A DNA stretch of 48,997 bases from an uncultured Pseudomonadota bacterium (GCA_900317945.1 ONIT01000005.1:1-48997), one strand, 5' to 3'. Shown: positions 38,899-48,997, counted from the stretch's first letter. Made by a program: numbers and translations. The notes: a model not told the origin generated them from the sequence alone.

Positions 38899-39159
38899 AT
38901 GCCGATTTATGAGTATAAATGTTCAGCCTGCGGCCACCAGTTTGAGGAGCTGCAGAAATTTTCGGATGCTCCCCTGGTAGAGTGTCCGGTCTGCCACAAG
39001 CTTGCCCTCAAAAAACAGATTACCGAGGCGGGCTTTGTCCTGAAGGGTACCGGGTGGTATCAGACAGATTTCAAGAATGAGGGCTCAAAGCCTTCCTCTT
39101 CAGGCAGCCATACGGCCGGATGCAGCTGCAAGGCATGCAGCGCTAATTCTAAAAACTAA
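38899..39159 (+). CDS. FmdB-type zinc-ribbon protein
   Basis: An 86-residue FmdB-family protein with the zinc-ribbon YEYKCSACGHQFEELQ and VECPVC, and a flexible Ser/Gly tail with a second Cys cluster (CSCKACS). ATG 38899 (MPIYEYKC) has GAGGTG upstream. The family often sits before aspS in gammaproteobacteria; its role is unclear. aspS starts 12 bases downstream. Confidence 0.9.
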   Translation: MPIYEYKCSACGHQFEELQKFSDAPLVECPVCHKLALKKQITEAGFVLKGTGWYQTDFKNEGSKPSSSGSHTAGCSCKACSANSKN

Positions 39160-39171
39160 TCAGGAACTGTT

Positions 39172-40941
39172 ATGCGTACTAACTACTGTGGCGATCTCAG
39201 GAAGTCCGATGTCGGCACTGCCGTGCATCTGTTCGGCTGGGTTCAGAAGCGCCGCGATCTCGGCGGGCTCGTTTTCATTGACATGCGCGACCGCGGGGGA
39301 ATTGTCCAGGTCTGCTTCGATCCGAAGAACCCAGAGCTTATAGCAAAGGCGCAGGAACTCCGCAACGAGTACTGCATTGAGGTGCAGGGCACGGTCAGAA
39401 GCCGTCCGGAGAACCAGACCAACGAGAAGATGCCGACCGGCGAGGTTGAGGTCGAGGCAGAGCAGCTCAATATCATCAATAAGTCTGCCCCTCTCCCGAT
39501 TGACCTCGGCAACCCGGACAACTCCGAGGATCAGCGCCTCAAGTACCGCTACCTCGACCTCCGCCGCCCGGAGATGGCAGAGAGGCTCAAGGTCAGATCC
39601 CGGATTACCCATCTGGTCCGAGGCTACCTCGACTCAAAGGGCTTCCTTGACATCGAGACCCCGATGCTGACCAAGGCAACCCCGGAGGGAGCAAGGGACT
39701 ACCTGGTTCCGAGCAGAATCCATAAGGGGCATTTCTACGCTCTTCCCCAGTCTCCGCAGCTTTTCAAGCAGCTTCTCATGATCAGCGGCTTCGAGCGCTA
39801 CTATCAGATCGTTAAGTGCTTCCGCGATGAGGATCTGAGAGCTGACCGCCAGCCTGAGTTCACCCAAATCGATATCGAGACCTCCTTCCTGACCGCAGCA
39901 GAGCTGCAGGAAATCGTCGAGACCATGATGAGGAAGCTCTGGCAGGATGTCGCCGGAGTTGATCTCGGCGTGCTTCCCCGCATGAGCTGGGATGAGGCGA
40001 TGAGGAGGTTCGGATCGGACAAGCCTGATCTCAGAATTCCCTTCGAGATCGTTGACATTGCCGATATCGTAAAGGACTCAGAATTCGAGGTCTTCAAATC
40101 AGCACTTGCCTCAGGCAAGGGCAGGATCGCGGCTATCTGCGTCCCGGGCGGCGCCGACATGTCCCGCAAGATTACCGACGGCTACACCGAGTACGTCAAG
40201 GTGTTCGGCATGAAGGGTCTGGCCTTCATCAAGGTAAATGACGCCTCCAAGGGCATTGAGGGCGTCAAGTCCTCAATCCTCAAGTTCCTCTCCGAGGATC
40301 AGGTCAAAGGCATCATCAGCGCGACGAGCGCAAAGAGCGGAGACATCATTTTCATAGTCTCAGGCGAGAAGTGGAAGACCGTCTCCGAGGCCCTCGGCCA
40401 GCTCAGGCTCAAGACCGCCAGGGATCGCGGCCTCGTTGAGAAGTCCTGGAAGGCACTCTGGGTCGTTGACTTCCCGATGTTCGAGGAGGCTGATGACGGC
40501 AGTATCACCGCGATGCACCATCCGTTCACCATGCCCAAGATCTCAAAGCCGGAGGATCTCCTCAATGATCCTTATTCCATCTATGCAGACGCATACGATA
40601 TGGTAATCAACGGCTACGAGGTCGGCGGCGGCTCCGTGAGAATCCACCGCGAGGAGATCCAGCAGGCAGTATTCAAGGTTCTCGGAATCACCGAGGAGCA
40701 GCAGCGCGTCAAGTTCGGCTTCCTCCTGGATGCCCTCAAGTTCGGCGCGCCTCCCCATGCAGGACTGGCCTTCGGCCTTGACCGCGTGACGATGCTTCTC
40801 ACCGGAACCGACAATATCAGAGACGTAATAGCATTCCCCAAGACTACAGCGGCAGCATGTCTGATGACCGGAGCTCCCAGCCTTCCTGACAGCAGTGCTT
40901 TAAATGATTTGGGAATAGCTGTAAAGGAAACTACTGATTAA
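39172..40941 (+). CDS. aspS: Aspartyl-tRNA synthetase
   Basis: A class II aminoacyl-tRNA synthetase of 589 residues, the bacterial long form. It has the N-terminal OB anticodon domain ([20 protein letters not shown]), motif 2 ([20 protein letters not shown]), a GAD insertion domain (about residues 280-420) and motif 3 ([15 protein letters not shown]). Expected length for discriminating or tRNA-Asn-charging enzymes is similar, so specificity is not shown. Confidence 0.97.
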   Translation: MRTNYCGDLRKSDVGTAVHLFGWVQKRRDLGGLVFIDMRDRGGIVQVCFDPKNPELIAKAQELRNEYCIEVQGTVRSRPENQTNEKMPTGEVEVEAEQLNIINKSAPLPIDLGNPDNSEDQRLKYRYLDLRRPEMAERLKVRSRITHLVRGYLDSKGFLDIETPMLTKATPEGARDYLVPSRIHKGHFYALPQSPQLFKQLLMISGFERYYQIVKCFRDEDLRADRQPEFTQIDIETSFLTAAELQEIVETMMRKLWQDVAGVDLGVLPRMSWDEAMRRFGSDKPDLRIPFEIVDIADIVKDSEFEVFKSALASGKGRIAAICVPGGADMSRKITDGYTEYVKVFGMKGLAFIKVNDASKGIEGVKSSILKFLSEDQVKGIISATSAKSGDIIFIVSGEKWKTVSEALGQLRLKTARDRGLVEKSWKALWVVDFPMFEEADDGSITAMHHPFTMPKISKPEDLLNDPYSIYADAYDMVINGYEVGGGSVRIHREEIQQAVFKVLGITEEQQRVKFGFLLDALKFGAPPHAGLAFGLDRVTMLLTGTDNIRDVIAFPKTTAAACLMTGAPSLPDSSALNDLGIAVKETTD

Positions 40942-40952
40942 CTGAAGTTTAA

Positions 40953-40978
40953 GCAGCCTCAGGAAGGCTGCCTTTTTA
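40953..40978 (+). terminator. Terminator between aspS and yebC
   Basis: GCAGCCT (40953-40959), loop CAGGA, AGGCTGC (40965-40971), C, then a run of five T. Confidence 0.75.
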
Positions 40979-40991
40979 TGGAGTTATACCT

Positions 40992-41750
40992 ATGTCAGGT
41001 CATAGTAAGTGGCATAATATTCAGCACCGCAAGGGGCTGCAGGATGCAAAGCGCGGTAAGATTTTTACTAAGCTGATTCGTGAGATTACCTCTGCTGCCA
41101 GAGTAGGCGGCGGTGATCCTGCAGGCAACCCGCGCCTTCGCGCTGCCATTGCAGAAGCCCTTTCCAACAACATGACAAGAGACACTGTTGAGCGTGCCGT
41201 AAAGCGCGGCGCGGGCGGTGAAGGCGACGGAGCTCAGCTCGAGACCCTTACCTATGAGGGATACGGTCCGGCAGGCACTGCCATTATGGTAGAGTGCATG
41301 ACCGACAACAAGAACCGCACTGTCGCAGACGTACGCCATGTATTCACCCGCTACGGCGGCAACCTGGGCAACAGCGGCTCAGTAAGCTACCTGTTCAACA
41401 AGAAGGGCGTTTTCTCCTTCGATCAGGGCGATGAGGACAAGATCATGGAAGTTGCCCTCGACGCAGGCGCAGATGACGTCATCTCCAACGACGACGGCTC
41501 TGTTGATGTCTACAGTGCACCCGAGGCATTCGGCCAGGTTCTCGACGCGCTCGAGTCTGCCTCCCTCAAGCCCGACTCATCACGCATCACCATGGTTCCG
41601 ACCACTGAGGCGGAGCTTGACGCAGAGAGCGGCGCAAAGCTCATGCACATCGTTGACGCGCTTGATGATCTTGATGATGTTCAGCAGGTCTACCACAACG
41701 GCAGCATCTCCGATGAGGTAGCAGCCCAGATCGAGGCTTCCGAGGACTAA
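40992..41750 (+). CDS. yebC: YebC/TACO1-family protein
   Basis: A 252-residue YebC protein with the invariant [21 protein letters not shown] start, [22 protein letters not shown] and the acidic hinge. YebC-type proteins have been linked to transcription regulation and to relief of polyproline-type ribosome stalling. In many gammaproteobacteria ruvC follows yebC; here it does not. Confidence 0.96.
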   Translation: MSGHSKWHNIQHRKGLQDAKRGKIFTKLIREITSAARVGGGDPAGNPRLRAAIAEALSNNMTRDTVERAVKRGAGGEGDGAQLETLTYEGYGPAGTAIMVECMTDNKNRTVADVRHVFTRYGGNLGNSGSVSYLFNKKGVFSFDQGDEDKIMEVALDAGADDVISNDDGSVDVYSAPEAFGQVLDALESASLKPDSSRITMVPTTEAELDAESGAKLMHIVDALDDLDDVQQVYHNGSISDEVAAQIEASED

Positions 41751-41801
41751 GCACCCCTGCCGGCGGGGAGCCACAGAGGCTCACTGCAATACCAGCATCC
41801 C

Positions 41802-41836
41802 GAACCGATCCGCTTCCGGATCGGTTCATTTTTTTA
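41802..41836 (+). terminator. Terminator after yebC
   Basis: GAACCGATCCG (41802-41812), loop CTTC, CGGATCGGTTC (41817-41827) perfectly paired, then A and a T run (about 41829-41836). Confidence 0.9.
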
Positions 41837-41988
41837 TTCCATTCTGATTTTTTCTCAAGAGTCTCTCCGACTGCAGGCCATCAGCAGAACTGCCGCCTCT
41901 TTCCTTCCATGAGACAGAATAGGCAGCATTCGGTGCTAAGTGCCGCATGCGCAGGGGATAGAACGTGCCTGATTGAGACGAGTGACCG

Positions 41989-42010
41989 AAAAGGCGGCCG
42001 CAGGGCCGCC
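41989..42010 (-). terminator. Terminator of the first chemoreceptor gene
   Basis: On the minus strand GGCGGCC (42010-42004), loop CTGC, GGCCGCC (41999-41993) then TTTT. It ends transcription of the chemoreceptor gene, whose stop codon is at 42039. Between 41837 and 41988 I see nothing else. Confidence 0.75.
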
Positions 42011-42038
42011 TCAATGATGGTGAATGAAGGGAAACAGC

Positions 42039-44126
42039 TCAGAACCTGAACTGCCTTACCTGCTGATCGATCTGCTCGGTGAGGGTATTGAGCTCCTTTC
42101 CACTCTTCTCGATATTCTTGATGGCCTTGACGTTCGAATCAGAAATCAGGGAAACCTTCTGAATGTCCTGCGCCATCATGTCAGTTGCCTTCTTCTGCTG
42201 CGAGGTCGACTCCACAATCTTGTGGCTACGCTCAGTTATATCATCAACGGCAACGCTTATCTCGCTGATGGAGTCCTTTGCCTTCTGGCTCTTCTCACGG
42301 GTATTGACAATCTCGTCAAGGCAGACCTTTACGGTCTTGACGGTGTTGTTCATCTTCTCCTGGAGCTTCTCAATGACATTGGCAACCTCAGTCGTTGCAG
42401 ATGAGGTCTTCTCGGCAAGGTTCCTTACCTCATCCGCGACAACCGCAAAGCCCCTGCCGTACTGCCCGGCCCTTGCCGCCTCAATTGCGGCATTGATGGC
42501 CAGCAGGTTGGTCTGATCCGCAACCTCGCTTATCACATTGACGATGTTCCTGATGTCATTTCCCATAAGGCTTACCGAATGGACAGCCTCGCTCGCATCG
42601 GTTAGGCGCTCGGAAAGGGAATTGGTCGCGTCGATGTTGTTGTCGATAATCTGGGATCCGGTATCCGTAAGATCATTTACCTTATTGACAACATCCAGAG
42701 TCAGGTTGGCGTACTGGGCAATCTGCTCCACGGTGCTGGTCATCTCCTCCATTGCCTGGGCAATGCTGGAGGTCTTCTCGTTCTGGGTCTCGATTGCCGA
42801 GGTGGTATCCTCAGTAATGGCCTCATTGGCGTCAGTCGCCCCTTTGAGCCTCTGTGAAGTCTTGGCCATCTGCGAAAGGACCTCGGAGAACTTGAGCCTC
42901 AGCTTGTTGAGGTCAGTGCAGAGCTTGCCGAACTCGCTCTTGGAGGCGTAGTTCAGCTTCCCCGTCATGTCGCCCTTGGTCATGCTGGAAATTGACTGGA
43001 CGACATGGTGCAGGGGAACGCGGACCAGCGTCGAGACGGTTGTAGCGACCACGACTACAAATATGATGGAGAATACCGCGGCGATGATCATCTGGATAAC
43101 TGTGCTCTTCATCGAAGAGTGGGCAACGCTTATACAGTCGGCGCGGAGGTTTTCCGCAAGCTTCTCTACGGTCTTGATGTCCTTTTCAATCTGGGCGATG
43201 GCCTCCTTGCTCAGGCGGGCCTGATCCTGCGCCTTGACCAGCTCCCTGGCGAGGTCAAGATGGATGGAGATAACTCCTCCGTCCATTGTCGTATCCTTGA
43301 GGAACGGCTCGATATACGGACCGATTACATTGTCCATATCCGGGTATTCCTTGTGCATCTCCTCCTGGGCCTCGCGGAAGAGCTTCAGATCCTTCTTGTT
43401 CTGCTCAAAGGCCTCAAGCACCTTCTCGGGGCTGTTTTCCTCCAGTGCGGAAGCAGTCCTGGTCTCAAGCTTGTTCTCTGCTGCAGTAAGGTGGCCCATT
43501 ACGCTCAGGATGTAGTCATCATAGGAGATTTTCTGCCTGAGCTCGATGATGGCGTCGCCGAAGACCTTAACGAGTCCCTCGTAGGAAGCCTTGAGCTTGT
43601 TGGCCTTCTGGGTCTTCTTGATGAGGTCGAGGTGCCCCTGGGCTATGCCGCCTGTATTGGCAAGGTACCTGTCAGCTGATTTCCTGATGCCTGCCACCGA
43701 AAGATTGATGTTGGTGAATGTGGCGGTAAGCTCAGCCTTCTCCTCCTTTGACATGCCGCTTTCATCAAGCTCAAAGCTCTTCACCTGATTCTCGAGCTCA
43801 TCCATGGTCTGCTTAAGGGCCTTGCGCCTGTCGTTGAGCACGGACATGAGGGCCTGGGCGTCCTTGTCGGTCTGGCTCAGCAGGACTTCATTGAGAGTGC
43901 TGTGGGCAGTATGAATTCTTGCCTCAAGGGACTTTGCTGACATCAGGATAGGATCCGCCATGGTTGTTACCATCGAGACGGAGTCTGAGAATTTCCCGAT
44001 ATTGAGGTACGACTGAACGGCAACAGCAAGCTGGATTACAATAAGAAACAAAAAGCCGCTGACGATAATGCGAATTACCGAAACGTCGCTTATAGCTTTT
44101 AATATTTTCTTGAAAATTCTTATCAT
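42039..44126 (-). CDS. Methyl-accepting chemotaxis protein (first)
   Basis: A 695-residue chemoreceptor. TM1 is at about residues 17-37, a long helical periplasmic region (about 38-340) follows, TM2 at about 341-367, HAMP at about 368-418, and the signalling domain contains the hairpin with [18 protein letters not shown] and [10 protein letters not shown]. The periplasmic part is larger than a four-helix bundle and could be an HBM-type sensor, which in other bacteria bind organic acids; this is an inference from length. It ends QFRF, without the NWETF tether. ATG 44126 is the best start because TM1 is close; GGG lies just upstream. Confidence 0.9.
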   Translation of the reverse strand: MIRIFKKILKAISDVSVIRIIVSGFLFLIVIQLAVAVQSYLNIGKFSDSVSMVTTMADPILMSAKSLEARIHTAHSTLNEVLLSQTDKDAQALMSVLNDRRKALKQTMDELENQVKSFELDESGMSKEEKAELTATFTNINLSVAGIRKSADRYLANTGGIAQGHLDLIKKTQKANKLKASYEGLVKVFGDAIIELRQKISYDDYILSVMGHLTAAENKLETRTASALEENSPEKVLEAFEQNKKDLKLFREAQEEMHKEYPDMDNVIGPYIEPFLKDTTMDGGVISIHLDLARELVKAQDQARLSKEAIAQIEKDIKTVEKLAENLRADCISVAHSSMKSTVIQMIIAAVFSIIFVVVVATTVSTLVRVPLHHVVQSISSMTKGDMTGKLNYASKSEFGKLCTDLNKLRLKFSEVLSQMAKTSQRLKGATDANEAITEDTTSAIETQNEKTSSIAQAMEEMTSTVEQIAQYANLTLDVVNKVNDLTDTGSQIIDNNIDATNSLSERLTDASEAVHSVSLMGNDIRNIVNVISEVADQTNLLAINAAIEAARAGQYGRGFAVVADEVRNLAEKTSSATTEVANVIEKLQEKMNNTVKTVKVCLDEIVNTREKSQKAKDSISEISVAVDDITERSHKIVESTSQQKKATDMMAQDIQKVSLISDSNVKAIKNIEKSGKELNTLTEQIDQQVRQFRF

Positions 44127-44515
44127 AAAACCCTGAAGCTCTCTTTTTCCTGTTATTTTTAACAAGGCCGCCCAGGCGCTTTCCTGCGGCCTGAAGATGA
44201 GCAAAATCCCGCTGCCGTTCAGGGAATCAGCGCCACAGACTAAGCTCAGGCGGCTCTCCAGGCGGCATTCATGCTGGCTTATCAGATGATTATATTGATA
44301 TCCGGCCGCAAAATCACTCTTTAGTGTAGGATTGTGCCCGAATTTGTGATCTTGTGAAAAATTAGCCGGAATGCCGGCTCTCATGCCGCTGCAGTGCAGT
44401 CTGCAGACAGGCAGGATGCAGATGCAAAATGCAGAAAAGCAGGCCCCTTAAAGGCAGGCGGCCTGCGAAAGTACGGCCGCCGCTTATGCATCGGGAAGTG
44501 CGGCAGGCTGGTGTA
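44127..44515. other. Gap between the first chemoreceptor and the dihydroorotase
   Basis: No reading frame here looks real. It holds a candidate chemoreceptor promoter (44298-44323) and a hairpin GGCGGCC/GGCCGCC (44457-44481) without a clean T tract, just after the dihydroorotase stop and possibly ending that transcript. Confidence 0.5.
44298..44323 (-). promoter_or_regulatory. Candidate sigma-28 (FliA)-like promoter
   Basis: On the minus strand TAAAG (44323-44319) and GCCGGATAT (44306-44298) resemble TAAA and GCCGATAA of flagellar/chemotaxis promoters, but the spacing is a base or so short and the -10 is imperfect. It lies about 170 bases before the chemoreceptor start. Confidence 0.35.
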
Positions 44516-45859
44516 TCAGCGATTGAACTCCAGCTGCCTTCCCCTGGTTTCGCCGTTGATGCGTCCGTTCTCATAGACGACATTTCCGTTGACCAGTGTC
44601 ATGAGAACCTTGCCCCTGATGCGCCTCCCGGTAAGTGGCGACCAGCGGCAGAGGCTCAGCAGGCTGCTCTCTGCGGGCTCTGTAATATCCTTTACTGAGA
44701 AGGCTGCCAGATCGGCATAGTACCCCTCACGGATAAAGCCTCTGTCCTTCAGCTGATAGCGGATTGCCGGATTGTGGGCCGCGGCCCTTGCTATAGTCTC
44801 GAGCGAGAGCTTTCCCTCATTGTAGAAGTCAAGGAGGAGGGGCAGGGTAAACTGAATCATCGGAATTCCCGACGGGCAGGAGAAATACGGCTTTTCCTTC
44901 TCAGCTGCCGCATGCGGGGCATGATCTGTCGCAATGATGCTTATTGTGCCGTCATTGAGTCCGGCAAACAGGGCATCCCGATCCACGCTACTCTTAACCG
45001 CAGGGTTGCACTTGATGAGGGGTCCCAGCTTCCCGTAGTCGTCTGACGTGAAGGTCAGGTGCGGCATGCAGACCTCTGCCGTTATTTTCCTATCCTCAAG
45101 CGGCCCGCGGCTTATTTTCCTGAGCATCTCGGTCTCGGCCCTGGTTGAGAGATGGAATATGTGGAGGTTCGCACCGGTCTTCTCAGCGAGCTCTACAGCC
45201 AGCGATGATGACTTAAGGCAGGCCTCAGCGGATCTTATCTCCGGGTGAACGGAGAACGGAGGGTTATCACCGTATTTCTCCCTGATGCGGGCCGTATTGC
45301 CGTCGATTATGCCCATGTCCTCGCAGTGCGTTGCGATGATTACCGGGGAATAGCGGAAAATCTGCTCCAGTGTCTCGGGGCTGTCGACCAGCATGTTGCC
45401 TGTAGACGATCCCATGAACACCTTTACTCCGGCAGTCTTCTTCGGATCAAGCCTTTTGATCTCCTCAATGTTGGTGTTGGTGGCTCCCAGAAAGAATCCG
45501 TAATTGATGAGTGAGTCGCGCGATGCCCTCCGGAGCTTTTCGTCAAGAAGTTCGGAGGTGACGGTCTGCGGCTTGGTATTCGGCATGTCCATAAACGATG
45601 TCGTTCCGCCAGCGGCGGCCGCGCGGGACTCAGACTCTATAGTTGCCTTTCCCGGGAAGCCCGGATCACGGAAATGCACCTGGTCATCGATTATTCCGGG
45701 CATCAGGTAGTTACCCTCGAGATCAATGACCCTGTCGCCCGTCCTTGCCGCTATATCCGCGGCTATCAGGCCGATCCGCTCATTCTCAATAAGGAGATCG
45801 GATATGAATATCCTTCCTTCATTGACGATGGTGGCATTTTTTATGACTGTTCTGCACAT
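44516..45859 (-). CDS. pyrC: Dihydroorotase-type amidohydrolase
   Basis: A 447-residue amidohydrolase close in style to Bacteroidota dihydroorotases, which form dihydroorotate for pyrimidine synthesis. Motifs include DDQVHFRDPG (metal site), ESRAAAAGGTTSFMDMPNTK, VKVFMGSSTGNMLVD (probable carboxylated Lys), ATHCEDM, FHLSTRAE and ATDHAPHA. The first metal ligand, His-x-His in typical class I enzymes, reads Gln-x-His. It sits between two chemoreceptor genes with no pyrimidine genes nearby, and is unlike the shorter class II PyrC of E. coli. Allantoinase or hydantoinase activity cannot be excluded. Confidence 0.82.
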   Translation of the reverse strand: MCRTVIKNATIVNEGRIFISDLLIENERIGLIAADIAARTGDRVIDLEGNYLMPGIIDDQVHFRDPGFPGKATIESESRAAAAGGTTSFMDMPNTKPQTVTSELLDEKLRRASRDSLINYGFFLGATNTNIEEIKRLDPKKTAGVKVFMGSSTGNMLVDSPETLEQIFRYSPVIIATHCEDMGIIDGNTARIREKYGDNPPFSVHPEIRSAEACLKSSSLAVELAEKTGANLHIFHLSTRAETEMLRKISRGPLEDRKITAEVCMPHLTFTSDDYGKLGPLIKCNPAVKSSVDRDALFAGLNDGTISIIATDHAPHAAAEKEKPYFSCPSGIPMIQFTLPLLLDFYNEGKLSLETIARAAAHNPAIRYQLKDRGFIREGYYADLAAFSVKDITEPAESSLLSLCRWSPLTGRRIRGKVLMTLVNGNVVYENGRINGETRGRQLEFNR

Positions 45860-45870
45860 AGTGAATCCGA

Positions 45871-45897
45871 AAGAAAAATCCCGGCCACAGCCGGGAT
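45871..45897 (-). terminator. Terminator between the second chemoreceptor and the dihydroorotase
   Basis: On the minus strand ATCCCGGC (45897-45890), loop TGTG, GCCGGGAT (45885-45878), then TTTTTCTT. It lies just before the dihydroorotase start, so that gene probably has its own promoter or depends on read-through. Confidence 0.85.
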
Positions 45898-45902
45898 CAG
45901 GG

Positions 45903-47975
45903 TTAGAACTTGAAGCCCTTGAGCAGCTCGTCCTGCCGTACAGCCATCTGCTCGAGCCTGCCGCAGGTGTCCGAGATCTTGCTTATCTCAGAGTTGTTCT
46001 CGTTGGAGAGCGTTGAGATCCTGTTGATGTTGCCGACGATGTTCTCCGATGTCTTCTTCTGCTCGTCCGCGGCATGGGCCACCTGGCTTGACATGTTGCT
46101 GATGCGGATGAGCACAGCCTGCATCTCCTCAATCGCTCCGTTGGCGTCCGAGCTCTGCTGTACGGAGGCCTCCATCGCGGCGCTGCATTCCTTGACCGTA
46201 TCGACCGTCTGGTTGATGAAGATCATAAGCTCGCTGATGATGGCGCTGACGTCCTTCGTCGACTTCGCGGTCTGATCCGCGAGGGTCCTCACCTCGTCGG
46301 CAACAACCGCAAAGCCCCTTCCGTGCTCGCCTGCGCGGGCTGCCTCAATTGCCGCGTTGAGGGCAAGGAGGCTGGTCTGGTCAGCGACTCCCTTGATTAC
46401 TCCGATTATGTTGTCGATGTTCTCGCCCATGTCGGAGAGGTGCTTGATGGCCTCGGAGGTCTTGGTCAGCTTGTTCGAGAGATCATGAATGGTGGAAATG
46501 TTCTTTGACATCTCGACGCGGCTGTCCTCCGCGGCCTTCTCAATTCCGATTACTTCCTGCAGGGCGCCGTTCGCGGACTCGGAGACGGCAACCACAGAGC
46601 TGTCCATCTCAGTCATGGCAGAGGCAACCGAGTTGGTCTCGTTCTGCTGCTCCTGGATGGATGCCGAGGCAGCCTCTACAGAGTCCCTGTTCTGATGGGC
46701 GGTATCACGGAGCTGGTCTGACGCGGCATTCATCTCCTTCAGTGCAGATACCAGCGTATCGCGCAGGGCATTGAGCTGTCTCGCTATCGTGCCGAACTCG
46801 TTCTTGGCGCTGTAGGGCACAGGCTTCGAGAGATCTCCCTTCGCCATCCTGTTCATGCCGCGGCTTATCGCATCAAGCGGCACTCTGATAATCCTGCCGA
46901 TCGCTGCCGCGATCAGAACGCCGATGAGTATGCCGATCGTCGTGCCGATCACGAGGGTCAGCACCAGGCGCAGCATGGTGACGTTGCTGCTCGCGACTGA
47001 CTTTTTCATCCTGCTGTCAGCCGCAGTCTGGATGACAGTGAGCTTCTCCCTTATCTGGGCGATGATTTTGTTCGCCTTGCTCGCGACGTCAAAGAGGTGC
47101 TCCTGATCCTGGTAAATTCTCATTCTCTTGGCGAGAATTCCCTTGTCGCTGGAGGTGTTGAGCTCAAAGTCCTCGATGTAGTAGCCGATGGTCTCCTTGA
47201 ACCCAGGCTGGGCATTGGTAACATCCTTGAATGCCTTCTGGAATACCGGGAGCAGCTTCTTGTTGCTCTCAAGGAGCTTCTTTATCTCCGCAGAGTTCTC
47301 GGCCTTGAGCGCGTTGCCGGTGTTTATCTCAATAGGTCCCTCAGCGGCGACAAGGGAGCGGGACATGATCTTGACGAAATCATCCTCGGTTGTCACCTCA
47401 AGCTTCGAGAGCTCTCCGCCGAAGAGCCTGAGCAGGCTCTCGAACGAGCTCGTTGCCTTGCCGAGCGACTTCTTCTCGTTCATGAGGCGCAGTGCGACGT
47501 CCCCCATCTCGCTGCCTGAGGCTCCCTCAGTGCGCAGCTGGTATTCCTTGGTGAGCTTCGTGACCTCCCCGACATCGGCATCAAGCTCGGTATTTTTCCC
47601 CTGGCTCATGGCCGTAAGCTTGTCGAGAGCTGACTTATAGCGGTTCTGGGCTGTCCTGAGCTCCGAGAGCCTCTGGGGCATCTTGGAGAGATCATGCTCG
47701 TTGAGGACAAGCTCAAGGGCGTTGTGCGCCGAGAGAATGGTCTTCTCCATCTCATCGGCCTGCTTGACGAGCGGCTCTGCCTCCTCGGTTATTTCGGTGA
47801 ACGAGCTCTGGAAGTCAGCCAGGCTGAAATAGGTGACTATGCTTATGGAGAGCAGTATCACGAGGATCAGAACATATCCGATATTTACTATTTTTATTAT
47901 TGAAATTCCGTTAAAGAGTCTAATCAGGAAAAACTGCTTTTCCTGATTTGTCCCGTTCTTTGCGGTGTCAGACAT
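45903..47975 (-). CDS. Methyl-accepting chemotaxis protein (second)
   Basis: A 690-residue chemoreceptor with the same architecture as the one at 42039-44126: TM1 about residues 29-50, a long helical periplasmic region, TM2 about 333-359, HAMP about 360-412, and the signalling hairpin [20 protein letters not shown]. It ends GFKF and lacks NWETF. ATG 47975 (MSDTAKNG) has GGGG upstream. The periplasmic region appears only partly similar to the other receptor, so different ligands are likely. Confidence 0.9.
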   Translation of the reverse strand: MSDTAKNGTNQEKQFFLIRLFNGISIIKIVNIGYVLILVILLSISIVTYFSLADFQSSFTEITEEAEPLVKQADEMEKTILSAHNALELVLNEHDLSKMPQRLSELRTAQNRYKSALDKLTAMSQGKNTELDADVGEVTKLTKEYQLRTEGASGSEMGDVALRLMNEKKSLGKATSSFESLLRLFGGELSKLEVTTEDDFVKIMSRSLVAAEGPIEINTGNALKAENSAEIKKLLESNKKLLPVFQKAFKDVTNAQPGFKETIGYYIEDFELNTSSDKGILAKRMRIYQDQEHLFDVASKANKIIAQIREKLTVIQTAADSRMKKSVASSNVTMLRLVLTLVIGTTIGILIGVLIAAAIGRIIRVPLDAISRGMNRMAKGDLSKPVPYSAKNEFGTIARQLNALRDTLVSALKEMNAASDQLRDTAHQNRDSVEAASASIQEQQNETNSVASAMTEMDSSVVAVSESANGALQEVIGIEKAAEDSRVEMSKNISTIHDLSNKLTKTSEAIKHLSDMGENIDNIIGVIKGVADQTSLLALNAAIEAARAGEHGRGFAVVADEVRTLADQTAKSTKDVSAIISELMIFINQTVDTVKECSAAMEASVQQSSDANGAIEEMQAVLIRISNMSSQVAHAADEQKKTSENIVGNINRISTLSNENNSEISKISDTCGRLEQMAVRQDELLKGFKF

Positions 47976-48280
47976 CTTGCTCGTCCCCTTTTGTTTCTTC
48001 TGCTCTTTCCTGCACTGTGACCAGATGGCATATTCCTGCCCACAGTTTATCAAAACGCTGCCGGAAACATTCCCGGGCTGAAGATTTTCAGCGCACTGAT
48101 CTGATTGAAACAGAAATATAGAACCAGTTTCCTATTATCCTTTCTGCTGAAATAAATTTATGTGCCGAAACCGGCAATTTTTCTTAAATTCCCGATGCCG
48201 TGATGCAAATTGCCAAGGAAGCGCGCTGAAATACTTTAAAGAGCGTGTGCCTTCAATTAATAGATTCCCAATCTCTTAGA
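47976..48280. other. AT-rich gap between chemoreceptor and transposase remnant
   Basis: No credible gene. A GATAAT-like hexamer on the minus strand (48139-48134) could be a -10 for the chemoreceptor, without a convincing -35. The base composition is more AT-rich than the rest of the window, matching the adjacent insertion element. I could not identify the element's terminal repeat. Confidence 0.4.
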
Positions 48281-48997
48281 CTATACCCTCACTTTACGAG
48301 GTCTTCCGCGTGGTCTCTTAGGGGTATCTTCAGACGTTTTAGAAGTTTCTTCTGGTTTTGGAATAAGTCCAAGCTCCTCGAGAACATGTCGTTGTCCAAC
48401 ATTGGTTCTGACCATCTGCCATTCGTTTTCTCCAATGCGACCTTTCTTGGCTTTGGTCAGTATGGCCATTATTTCCTTATAAGTCATCTTATCCAAAAGG
48501 TGGACTGAATCAAACTTATTTATAAGGCGGCAGGTCAGAAGCGATGCCAAAAAATCGCAAAATTCGCTACCAATTACGGAATAGTCATCATGTACTCTGG
48601 TGTCATCAAATTCGCATGCGGTCTTGTAATAACGCATGAAGACTTCGATCTCCCAGCGTTTTGAATAAGCCATATAAACGGTTTCCGGATCAAGATCCAA
48701 ATCGCATTCCAGAACAACTGTTCCAAACACAGCCCGTTTTTTGTGCAAAACATCAAAATCAAAGTTACCTGACTTATGTGCATGAGACATCCAGTCCTGT
48801 TCCTCTTTGCCTGCACGCCGCATATCAAGAAAAGAATATAGCCATTTGCTTTGGCCCTGCTCTTCGCATTTCGCTTTTTTATAGGCTATTTGCTCATTAT
48901 TTTGGGTCAATCATTTTTTCTGTGTGGCCAGGGACCCAGACCTCTGCCTTCAGTGATTTAAAAATTGCATAAAAAAAGGCCTCACTTTATGATCGAG
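48281..48997 (-). pseudogene. IS4-type DDE transposase, C-terminal part, frameshifted
   Basis: The intact stretch (48281-48910, 209 residues) carries the IS4-family Y-x2-R-x3-E-x6-K signature (Tyr82, Arg85, Glu89, Lys96) and ends with an AT-hook-like KRPRGRPRK. The frame is broken upstream: AEVWVPGHTEKMIDPK in another frame runs into TAA at about 48897, and joins to NEQIAYKK if one T is removed. A further change of frame is possible at a run of seven T (48971-48977). The N-terminal part and first catalytic residues lie beyond the edge. It is AT-rich and foreign in composition. Confidence 0.78.

Noticed and set aside
44457..44481. GGCGGCC/GGCCGCC hairpin as a clear terminator of the dihydroorotase gene
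   Set aside because: No clean T tract follows on the minus strand; the arms resemble those at 41993-42010 but GC-rich palindromes recur by chance.
48287..48991. Short direct repeat CCTCACTTTA near both ends of the transposase remnant
   Set aside because: Ten bases of identity, one inside the coding part; too short and badly placed for terminal repeats.

Overview
The window looks like a chromosomal segment of a GC-rich gammaproteobacterium. The signs are conserved gene blocks: hfq-hflX-hflK-hflC-purA; ispB facing rplU-rpmA-obgE; lptD-surA-pdxA-rsmA-apaH converging on folA; djlA and amgK-murU beside lptD; a trpE-G-D-CF-B-A operon with a fused trpCF; and fmdB-aspS-yebC. Some traits (a YjjP/YjjB pair, an Aeromonas-like subtilase, two chemoreceptors, a dihydroorotase resembling Bacteroidota enzymes) would fit an anaerobic gut or rumen relative of the Aeromonadales such as Succinivibrionaceae, but that placement is an inference.

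Layout. 1-95 (-): the 5' end of a group IIC intron, placed just after the rlmJ terminator and running off the window. 156-3162 (-): rlmJ and the ABC-F gene yheS. 3453-8837 (+): hfq, hflX, hflK, hflC, purA. 8948-13916: ispB (-), then rplU, rpmA, obgE, yjjP, yjjB and folA (+). 13995-20463 (-): the envelope/rRNA/cofactor block apaH, rsmA, pdxA, surA, lptD. 20576-26230 (+): amgK-murU (peptidoglycan sugar recycling), djlA, a small lipoprotein and a large subtilisin-like lipoprotein. 26282-28729 (-): bamD, rluA and a secreted DUF3530-like protein. 28915-35849 (-): the complete trp operon with promoter, a 15-residue leader peptide carrying three Trp codons, and an attenuator. 36002-41750 (+): a GT-C-type membrane protein, an nfo gene broken by an in-frame TAA, fmdB, aspS and yebC. 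42039-47975 (-): two chemoreceptors of similar architecture on either side of an unusual dihydroorotase. 48281-48997 (-): the end of a frameshifted IS4-type transposase in AT-richer DNA.

Most of the window is housekeeping. The envelope theme is strong: LptD and its chaperone SurA, BamD, HflKC, AmgK/MurU, lipoproteins. Gene pairs overlap by a few bases in several places (obgE/yjjP/yjjB, surA/pdxA/rsmA, amgK/murU, trpE/G/D, trpB/A), pointing to translational coupling. The accessory signals are the group IIC intron, the transposase remnant, the dihydroorotase with its chemoreceptor neighbours, and the nfo nonsense mutation. I did not find a clearly new multi-gene system; the best leads are the intron, the interrupted nfo, and the chemoreceptor-dihydroorotase cluster.
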